Positions 23,699 to 30,865 of a DNA stretch of 64,000 nucleotides are shown here, piece after piece. The position numbers and the translations under genes were made by a program. Within the stretch, counting starts at the first letter, position 1. Each line of letters begins with the position of its first letter. Source of the DNA: Oligoflexus tunisiensis (GTDB lineage Bacteria; Bdellovibrionota_B; Oligoflexia; Oligoflexales; Oligoflexaceae); the NCBI RefSeq assembly GCF_001748245.1, contig NZ_BDFO01000001.1, forward strand, positions 915,345 to 979,344, read 5' to 3'. The notes under the pieces were generated by a model. The model made no database searches, was not told where the DNA came from, and saw nothing but the letters and a program-made list of their open reading frames with translations.

Positions 23699-26035
23699 TT
23701 ATTTTCTCTTAAACGGAACCAATTCGAAGTTACCTTTTTCAACAGAATAACCTCGGGCTTTAAAGTAATCAGTAATGTTCTTGAGATAGCTTTCCTGATG
23801 ATTTTCGTAAAAGAACCTGATTCCGGCATTTCCAAAAGTCCTGGCATGTTCAACATACCCTGTCATTGAAGTTTCTTTCCATTTGCCGGAGTTGGACTTG
23901 ACTTCTGTTAGCCAAACTTTGCCGTTCTCTCTTGAGATAATATCAACGTCCGTCAAATGGTTGCCATCAGGCTTTATCAGTTTACGACCCACGTCCACGA
24001 TTTCAACGTTGGTTTTAGCAGTGATCCGAGTGAGAGCTTCTGCTTCCGCAATGGCACCACCGTTGAACTTCATTATAACATTATTGACATCAGTAGTACG
24101 GCCATTCATCCAGCCAAGAGCAGCTTTCTCCGATTCATTTGCCGTACGCTTCATCAAATTGACCAGGTTCTCATAGGAACCAGGAGGAAGCCGATCTTTC
24201 ACCTGCTGCAGCTTTGTCAAAGTTTTCTCAGCATTGAGAATCCACTCTACATTGGTTCCTTCTGGCAATTTATCCAGAAGCGCCGACATGCGATTCACAA
24301 TAGTCACAACATCGCAGGGTGAAGCGGCATAGGCAGTCTGAACACCTAGCAGAAAATCCAGAGACGGAAAGCTTGGTCCTGGGGAAACCTGTCCCATATT
24401 TCGAATGCAATCGGCGCCAAGGAACTTCATGAAAGATTGCATCTCATCGGCCGTATCCAGACCATACCGTCCCGCTGTCTCCGACAGGTTCACGAGATCA
24501 TCTGATACCCGCATCGCAGCACTGCTGGCCTCTTCAGCCATCTTCTCGCCTCGACTGAGTGCAGAACCGAGATAAAGAGTCAGGATATCCCCTGCCAGCC
24601 GGCCTTTAATTTCTCCGCACTCCCTTGGCTGCTGGCTGCAGTTCTGCAGGGTATGGAAGCTTTTCAGCAACTCACTCCCTATCATGCTGCTGACAGCATC
24701 CCAGTTCTTATAGGCATAATAGATGGCGGCCACGGGAAGCAAGGGATCGCTGATTACGGCGTGCAACCCGCTCCAGGTATTGTATGCGGATGTCATGAGG
24801 CCAACACCGATACCCTGGGCATAATCAATCAATCCCCAACCCTGATCCAGCAACGCCAGGTAGGTGCCCAGCTCGGCCATGGGACCGATCACATACTGCT
24901 TCTCGAGACGCAGGGCCAGGGCCCGCGCAAATGAACCCATGCCGCCTTCATTGTTCATGATGGCGCTGGATTCTCCGAAAGCATTCAACAAAAGAATGTT
25001 CTGATAACCCTGGAAAGTGTCCGGCGCCGCATTGGATTCGAATTCCTCCCTGGCCTTGTCGGTAAGCCTGACGCCCTGATAAGGGAGAGTGGCACCAGAC
25101 TGATAATTTTGAAAGGCAATCGCCCGGTCCGCATTCCTCTGACCTTGTGCCTTCAAACCTTCAGCGAAGAAAGCCTGGCTTCGCGCCTGCAGCACTGCGG
25201 GCACATCTTTGGGATCAACATTGGGCGCCACGACAGGCAGACTACTCGAACGACCTGCAACAATCACACCCTGCGCGTTTTCCAATGCTTCTTCAGCAGG
25301 CTGCTGCTGAGCCACTATGCTTTCGATCGCATCGAGGAGCGGCTGGGATTCATCCCCCTGCTGAACAACCACCTCATCCGAAATAATACGCTCCGTTTCT
25401 TCAAGGAGGGCCTGATTCTGAGCGGCCAGATCTGGAAGGGTCTGGGTTGCGAGCTTCGTATTCTCTGCACTCCTGGTTTTATTCTGCTCTTCAAGCTGGG
25501 TATTTTTGGCTTTCGTATCGGCGAGTTCCCCTTCCGCCTTTTTCTTGACTTCCGACTTCAGGCGATTGAATTCACTCTTCGCCTTCGGGTTTTGAGGTTC
25601 CTTGCCCTGCTGCACATTGGCCTTATCCTTGCTTAGAAGGTCAAGGTCTTCCTTATACTTCTTCTGAAGAGCCTCAATATTCTCGTTTTTCCTGGTCGAG
25701 ATAATTTGGCGATGATTATCCAGGTTCTTATCATCCATGAATCGGCATTTGTGTTGCGGGCTACACCACTTGAAATAGGTCTTATCGATATTTTTATAGA
25801 GATTTTTCAGAATGGCATTGGCTTCCTTGCCTCTATTATTATTGTAGTAATAGATGCCATAATTGTTGTCAAAACTTCCCCAGGTTGGCTCCGGATCGAG
25901 ATTCACGGGATATTTGCAGTCAACCGAAGGCTGGCTCGTCGCACACAAGCTCAGCTGCGCTAACGCCTGGGCATTAACGAGGAAAGTCAGCAGAAAGATC
26001 AGGACGGGCCATGCGTTTAACTTTTTGGTTATCAT
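23699..26035 (-). CDS. large exported protein with C-terminal nuclease-like domain (candidate polymorphic toxin)
   Basis: 778 residues. Signal peptide ends NAQALAQ. About 110-235 is a long charged coiled coil; 250-590 is mostly helical, with hydrophobic stretches; AYAASPCDVV precedes the last region. The final 100 residues contain VDIISRENGKVWLTEVKS (697-714), an Asp-x12-Glu-x-Lys arrangement typical of PD-(D/E)XK-type nucleases, in a charged alpha/beta context. This resembles the modular layout of polymorphic toxins: export signal, delivery body, toxic tip. The start overlaps the upstream gene by 4 bp. Nuclease activity and toxicity are inference. Confidence 0.72.
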   Translation of the reverse strand: MITKKLNAWPVLIFLLTFLVNAQALAQLSLCATSQPSVDCKYPVNLDPEPTWGSFDNNYGIYYYNNNRGKEANAILKNLYKNIDKTYFKWCSPQHKCRFMDDKNLDNHRQIISTRKNENIEALQKKYKEDLDLLSKDKANVQQGKEPQNPKAKSEFNRLKSEVKKKAEGELADTKAKNTQLEEQNKTRSAENTKLATQTLPDLAAQNQALLEETERIISDEVVVQQGDESQPLLDAIESIVAQQQPAEEALENAQGVIVAGRSSSLPVVAPNVDPKDVPAVLQARSQAFFAEGLKAQGQRNADRAIAFQNYQSGATLPYQGVRLTDKAREEFESNAAPDTFQGYQNILLLNAFGESSAIMNNEGGMGSFARALALRLEKQYVIGPMAELGTYLALLDQGWGLIDYAQGIGVGLMTSAYNTWSGLHAVISDPLLPVAAIYYAYKNWDAVSSMIGSELLKSFHTLQNCSQQPRECGEIKGRLAGDILTLYLGSALSRGEKMAEEASSAAMRVSDDLVNLSETAGRYGLDTADEMQSFMKFLGADCIRNMGQVSPGPSFPSLDFLLGVQTAYAASPCDVVTIVNRMSALLDKLPEGTNVEWILNAEKTLTKLQQVKDRLPPGSYENLVNLMKRTANESEKAALGWMNGRTTDVNNVIMKFNGGAIAEAEALTRITAKTNVEIVDVGRKLIKPDGNHLTDVDIISRENGKVWLTEVKSNSGKWKETSMTGYVEHARTFGNAGIRFFYENHQESYLKNITDYFKARGYSVEKGNFELVPFKRK

Positions 26036-28260
26036 TGTCTTACACCTGCTTTAAAGGCGTTCCATGCCGATTCAATCGTTATGACTTTATCTTCAAGGGC
26101 GAAAAACTCATCCCATGTCTTGACCAGCGGAACATCGAAACCCATATCTTCATCGAAACGCAACATGCCTACCAGCATGGGTTTTAAGTGAATGACATAC
26201 TCTTCGCGAGCAGCATAGTCTGGAGCATTCTCCATGATATCGAAAGCCACCTGATCCAAACGTGTCAGGAGCCGCGACCGGAACTTGTTCGGAGTCAGTT
26301 CTTTGGCGAGGTCCGCTTTAAGACGGGTTCTGGCCTCATCCAGGAGCTTCATGAGCTTCTGCTTTGTATTGGCGGCAAGCAGGTCATTCCCTTGAATTTC
26401 AGTGGCCAGCGAAGCGTAGTAGAGATCAGCCGAATTGCCAATGCCAACCGCTTTTCTGAGTTCACGTGCATTCACGCTTTTCCAGAAATTGGCGGACAAG
26501 ACGTTGATCTTTTGCATGATGCCATCTTCTGCATAAATGGCTTTGACCGTTCGCTGCGACTGCGCGATCTTCTCCTGGATTTTAGCATCCAAGGAGGCAA
26601 GTGCCGTCAGCGTGCCGTAATTCTCATAGACTCTCTCATAGAAGGCGAGCGTCAGCGAAGCCTCAAGGAAACTCCGACATACCAAAGGTTTGTCGGCAAG
26701 ACGGAGATAGGAATCACCCAAAACAAAACTGAACCGGGCCAGGCTGTCTTGAATTTCGGAGTTCGCTTTTTCCAGGATCGATTTCTTATCGATAAAGCGG
26801 GCCGGGATTTCCAACCGGTTCACTTGAAATACATAAGAATCAACCTCAGATTCCATGGCGACGTAAAAATTCTGTGCGTCTTTGAGTGCGGAATTGAGCG
26901 TTGGCACCTCACAAAGGGAATGAAAGGCGCCGGATTTCAGCCTCTCTCTTTCCAGTCGAAGGGTTTCAATATCAGTGGAAATGTCGTCTTCACTGGCGGT
27001 GAGGGCCACCACTCCATTCATCCAGGCCTGAAGTCTCTTGCCAAGCTCAATATGAGACGAGAGACTGGCATGCATGACGTTGATCTTGTCGGCCATCTGC
27101 TCCGACAACGTCTTGAAGCGCTGCAAAAACTCCATGCGCATTTTATGGTGGAGTTCGAGGGATCCTTCCAGCATCGCGCGATCCGCTTCGATCTGTTTTT
27201 GGAGGGCTTCGAGTTGAGCCTTTTTTGCAAGCAACTCAGCCTGTTCATCGGCAAGCTTTTGACTCTCGGCTTCGGTGCTTTTCAAGGCCAGCAGGGCCTC
27301 GCCCGTACTGTCGGCTATCTGCTTCATATCGGGAAATGGAGTTAAATCAATGAAACCGAACAGATCAGTGAACATCTCGTTAAACTGCGCCTGATATGTC
27401 TGGTAATCACCTTCCGTTTCGATACGAGCCTGCTCAAGCGCCTGGTTCATTTCCTTCTGCATGTCATGACACTCGAAGGTCATTTCACGGCCGTAGAACA
27501 TCTCCTGGGTTTCGAAGCGCGTCGTGCAGCTTGCGATATTGCGGCTGCGGTCATAGAGGTTGGCCGGGCCATTCTTCAAATGTCGATATTTCATCTTGCA
27601 AACGTGAGCCGGGGACTTTTGAAGATAGTAGGCTCCATAACGTTCCTCTTTGATATCCCGAGCCAGGTTTTTATCCTCGCAAACCATTAAGCCCATACTG
27701 CGGTGATTATCGATCGTGTAATCGATCAAGCACCCGATGGATTTAAGAAAATCAGCTTTTTCCTGTTGTTCGCGCTTCTCCCGGTCAGCGTCGTAAGACG
27801 TATTGGGGTCCTTGACATCCCAATTACCGTTGGATGGACTATCGCCGGCATCCCAACTCCATGTCACGGCAAGTTCACTGCTTCTACAATCGACGGCAGT
27901 GGGATTCATGAGCGCGGGTGACCATTTGAAGAAACGTTCAGTTGTTGCAGCAACTTTCGGACCAAGGCCGTTGTCACTTCCCAAGCGGTCGTCGATCCAG
28001 TCGCCAGCGCGATCGATGCCATCCTTGGCGCAAGCCGAAGCCCTTTCGGTTTCACACGTCGCCAGGCGCAGGGGATTAATGGCCGAACATTTGCGAGGTT
28101 TACACTTCCATTTTTTACACTTCACGCCGCAGGTCCATTCCTCCCTGGCCCGTTCACGGCAATCGGTCTGGCAATCGATGGCATAAGCCGTGATGGAAGT
28201 CAGGCCCAGTAACCAACCGAGCAAAATTCTTTGCAGTCGTGAATGCTTGCCAGTTTTCAT
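26032..28260 (-). CDS. large exported cysteine-rich, coiled-coil protein
   Basis: 742 residues. Signal peptide ends TAYA. The first 75 mature residues are cysteine-rich (CQTDCRERA, CGVKCKKWKCKPRKC, CETERASACAKD), a pattern that suggests disulphide-stabilised extracytoplasmic structure. A long helical coiled-coil part spans about 290-430, followed by helical bundles to the C-terminus. No known domain is recognised. It shares a 4-bp ATGA overlap with the downstream toxin-like gene and one base with the upstream gene (GGAGG six bases before its ATG), so it is firmly in the operon. Could be a structural or carrier subunit. Confidence 0.72.
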   Translation of the reverse strand: MKTGKHSRLQRILLGWLLGLTSITAYAIDCQTDCRERAREEWTCGVKCKKWKCKPRKCSAINPLRLATCETERASACAKDGIDRAGDWIDDRLGSDNGLGPKVAATTERFFKWSPALMNPTAVDCRSSELAVTWSWDAGDSPSNGNWDVKDPNTSYDADREKREQQEKADFLKSIGCLIDYTIDNHRSMGLMVCEDKNLARDIKEERYGAYYLQKSPAHVCKMKYRHLKNGPANLYDRSRNIASCTTRFETQEMFYGREMTFECHDMQKEMNQALEQARIETEGDYQTYQAQFNEMFTDLFGFIDLTPFPDMKQIADSTGEALLALKSTEAESQKLADEQAELLAKKAQLEALQKQIEADRAMLEGSLELHHKMRMEFLQRFKTLSEQMADKINVMHASLSSHIELGKRLQAWMNGVVALTASEDDISTDIETLRLERERLKSGAFHSLCEVPTLNSALKDAQNFYVAMESEVDSYVFQVNRLEIPARFIDKKSILEKANSEIQDSLARFSFVLGDSYLRLADKPLVCRSFLEASLTLAFYERVYENYGTLTALASLDAKIQEKIAQSQRTVKAIYAEDGIMQKINVLSANFWKSVNARELRKAVGIGNSADLYYASLATEIQGNDLLAANTKQKLMKLLDEARTRLKADLAKELTPNKFRSRLLTRLDQVAFDIMENAPDYAAREEYVIHLKPMLVGMLRFDEDMGFDVPLVKTWDEFFALEDKVITIESAWNAFKAGVRQ

Positions 28261-29378
28261 TAATGACCTCCTGTGAGAGAATCAAGACCCTGCATCGAGA
28301 CTTCCCAGGATCGGCTTGTGGACTGAAGGATCGTGAGGTTTCTCCGAGCCGCGGCATTTTTGAGTTCTGGAATGCGCACGGCCAGGCGAGCTTTCTCGGC
28401 GCTAATAAAATTCTGCAGCTGAGCCAATTTACTCCTGAATAGTTCCAAATTGGCATTGGTTTTGGACAGGAGTTCATCACCAAGCGTCAGACACTGCGCA
28501 TCCGCCTGGCCTCCCGCACACACCCCGGAAAGCGGCAGGGCATCGACGAGACTATTGGCCAGAGTATCCAGTTCATTCATCTGCTGAGTTAGAACACCGA
28601 TGGCTCCTTCAATGCGCTTGTCTTCGAAATCCATGCGGGCTTCACTGCAGACAGTGCGCTCCAGTTTGCCTTCATAAGACGCAAAATCATTGCCGACAAG
28701 CAGATCAATCGCGCTCTGGTCTTCTGGCAGACGTGTATCCACGGGTTTGCCCAAACGGCGATTCAACTGAATGATATTACGCAGGCAGTTGACTTCAAGG
28801 CTCTTACGGATCACATGCACCTGCGATTCAGCTTCCCGAACATTCAGCCACTTGGCTGGCAGACGCCGTAAATCCGTTATGCCGGCCAGAGTGCTTTCCA
28901 AAATCTCCAAAGCCAGGCTCTGCTCCGTCTGCAGGTTTTCGATAGAGAAAATATCGGGAGTGCTCAAGGAGCCGAGCCATTCAATACGGCAATCAGGAGC
29001 ATACTGTGCGGATGGACTGGGATTGAAGCTCACCGAAACGGTGCCATTCGGTGATGCAGGAATTTCCAAGGTTTGAAGAGTCGGTGTATTGGTAAAGGTC
29101 AGTTGGGCCTGGGTGCCACCAGCTTCCACCATGATTTTGGAAGAAGCGCCTGTAGCCCGGCTGCAGCTCAGGTCAAAAAGAAGAGTGGTTTTGCCAGAAA
29201 TTCTCGGTTTACTTTCTGTGATCGCATCGAGATTCAACTGTCCGGTGTAACCGCGGCATTGGTTATAAAAGCCAAAAGCGTTTTTACAATTGGCGGTGGC
29301 TTCCCAGAGTTTTTGCTGCGCGCTCGCGACGGGTGCCAGACTCAAAATAGCGGTAGCAAGCAGATATTTTTTCATCAT
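28260..29378 (-). CDS. exported protein of unknown family
   Basis: 372 residues. Signal peptide ends PVASA. The first part (to about 150) is beta-rich with cysteines (ANCKNAFGFYNQCRGY, LSCSRA, APDCRIEW), resembling a jelly-roll-like domain. The second part is helical (SEARMDFEDKRIEGAIGVLTQQMNELD, then a coiled coil). No family recognised. It is one base overlapping the downstream gene and 8 bp from the upstream lipoprotein. Beta-rich head plus helical stalk is compatible with a cell-surface or filament-like part, which is only a suggestion. Confidence 0.7.
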   Translation of the reverse strand: MMKKYLLATAILSLAPVASAQQKLWEATANCKNAFGFYNQCRGYTGQLNLDAITESKPRISGKTTLLFDLSCSRATGASSKIMVEAGGTQAQLTFTNTPTLQTLEIPASPNGTVSVSFNPSPSAQYAPDCRIEWLGSLSTPDIFSIENLQTEQSLALEILESTLAGITDLRRLPAKWLNVREAESQVHVIRKSLEVNCLRNIIQLNRRLGKPVDTRLPEDQSAIDLLVGNDFASYEGKLERTVCSEARMDFEDKRIEGAIGVLTQQMNELDTLANSLVDALPLSGVCAGGQADAQCLTLGDELLSKTNANLELFRSKLAQLQNFISAEKARLAVRIPELKNAAARRNLTILQSTSRSWEVSMQGLDSLTGGH

Positions 29379-29386
29379 CCTGGTCC

Positions 29387-30184
29387 TTATTCAAAGGTGA
29401 GGTAGCGAACTTTCATACCCGAAAATTCAATCTGTGCGTCCGCGCTGCCGTTGTTTTGAAAGTTGAGCTCGGTCCGGAGGCTGGTCGCGATTGTGCCGCC
29501 ATCGTTGCTACATTGCTCTGCGTAAGGCGCATGGTCTTGATTGGTGTAGAGTTTTTCAAGCGTAATGCCAGTGCCTGAATTGGCCACTGCAAAGTTGTGC
29601 TCCTTAACGATCTCAGAGATCAATTTCCCATCCCGCGGCAGGATTTGCATGTAGGGTGGTTGATCGATCATTCGGAAGCACACGTGCTGAATGATGAAAC
29701 GAAGCTTGCCGCCATAGGTTTGACCAGGAACGCTCCGTGTGACCATAAACGTCGGCCGGAAAACAAACTCCCAGTTGGGCGCAAACTGCTGATCAAAATG
29801 CTCGAAGGGCAGGTCCAGGATTAATTGGCCCGATTGCATCCGAGGGATTGGAATATTAGGCACTGGATGCGGAACCTTGGGCAAAAGCGAAGGCCGGTAC
29901 TGAATTGCAGAGAGATTATATGAGGGATCGGCTATCCAAAAAAAGTCTTCGCCATTGGTTGGCATGGCCTCTGGAAAATAATGGACACCGTCGACAGCAA
30001 AAGGGCCCGAGGTACCCAGGCCATCCTGGTTGGATTCGTAAATCCAGAATTCCCTGGCTGATCCGACTGGCTGCGAACCTGGATCTGTCACGTCATGGAG
30101 TTCCGAAACGTCTTTATGGGATCCGCAGCCTATCATGAGGACCATGAGAGCGAATAAAAGAGGGTGGATCATAACCTTTTTCAA
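29387..30184 (-). CDS. lipoprotein of unknown family
   Basis: 265 residues with lipobox FALMVLMIGC (Cys at 20). The mature protein is beta-rich with many aromatic residues (YNLSAIQYRPSLLPKVPHP, GKLRFIIQHVCFRMIDQPPY) and contains ELNFQNNGSADAQIEFSGMKVRYLTF at its C-terminus. No domain is recognised. It precedes three large exported proteins by short gaps. A 179-bp gap upstream separates it from the 137-residue protein and could contain a second promoter. An outer-membrane anchor for the exported proteins is one possible role. Confidence 0.7.
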   Translation of the reverse strand: MKKVMIHPLLFALMVLMIGCGSHKDVSELHDVTDPGSQPVGSAREFWIYESNQDGLGTSGPFAVDGVHYFPEAMPTNGEDFFWIADPSYNLSAIQYRPSLLPKVPHPVPNIPIPRMQSGQLILDLPFEHFDQQFAPNWEFVFRPTFMVTRSVPGQTYGGKLRFIIQHVCFRMIDQPPYMQILPRDGKLISEIVKEHNFAVANSGTGITLEKLYTNQDHAPYAEQCSNDGGTIATSLRTELNFQNNGSADAQIEFSGMKVRYLTFE

Positions 30185-30363
30185 GGGTAACTCCTTAATT
30201 TATTTATAAAAAACCTTACTATAGCCGGAATTGAGCATGGTTCGGCCCTTCCTGGACAAACCGGATCTCGCCTTATTGCAGGTTGCAGCTAAAAATATTG
30301 ATTCAAGCCGAGCTGGGGGAAAGAGGGATACCCGAGCCTCAGAATGAAAGTATTGACCGTGAA

Positions 30364-30777
30364 TCAGCGACAGCAAGCGCTCAAATGTAGATCGCCCGCA
30401 TATTCTCCATAGCGGTACGGAGTGCCCCCATGCCACCCGATTGATGAATCCCCAAAGTTGGCTGGAGTCAAGTAAGACGCGGCGTTATTCACGTCCTGAT
30501 AGATGCGCATGCCACGGATGTGACCTGCCTGCTTCGTGAAACCCGCTGGGCAGGCTCCATTCGACAGAAAACAGAGGCGTCCTTCCGCCCACGAAGCTTT
30601 ATTATTCGCATTCTTGCAGGACTCAAGGTCAGGTTTAATCCTGGTTTCCAATTCCTTGGTCAAGGCCTGAATTTTGGCTTCCTGAAGAGCCACAATTCGA
30701 GCCAAATCGGTCTCGGATGCAAAGGAAGCTTTGGCCCACATAAGGCTGAAGATAAAAGCAAAAGTAACTAATTTCAT
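30364..30777 (-). CDS. small exported protein with coiled coil and Cys-rich C-terminal domain
   Basis: 137 residues. Signal peptide ends ASFAS. A short coiled coil (LARIVALQEAKIQALTKELETRI) is followed by a compact Gly- and Cys-containing domain (RLCFLSNGACPAGFT, LSACCR at the end). Coiled coil plus a small C-terminal knob is seen in trimeric fibre or pilin-tip type proteins, but no family is recognised. It lies 88 bp after the AAA-RF fusion gene on the same strand and is the first exported product of the block. Confidence 0.68.
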   Translation of the reverse strand: MKLVTFAFIFSLMWAKASFASETDLARIVALQEAKIQALTKELETRIKPDLESCKNANNKASWAEGRLCFLSNGACPAGFTKQAGHIRGMRIYQDVNNAASYLTPANFGDSSIGWHGGTPYRYGEYAGDLHLSACCR

Positions 30778-30865
30778 GATGTGTTCTCCAAAAATTCAAA
30801 CCTGCCGGCTCGGAGGAGGATAGGAACCCTCGAATATTGCAGTTGGCAAAATCATGCCGAACCGT

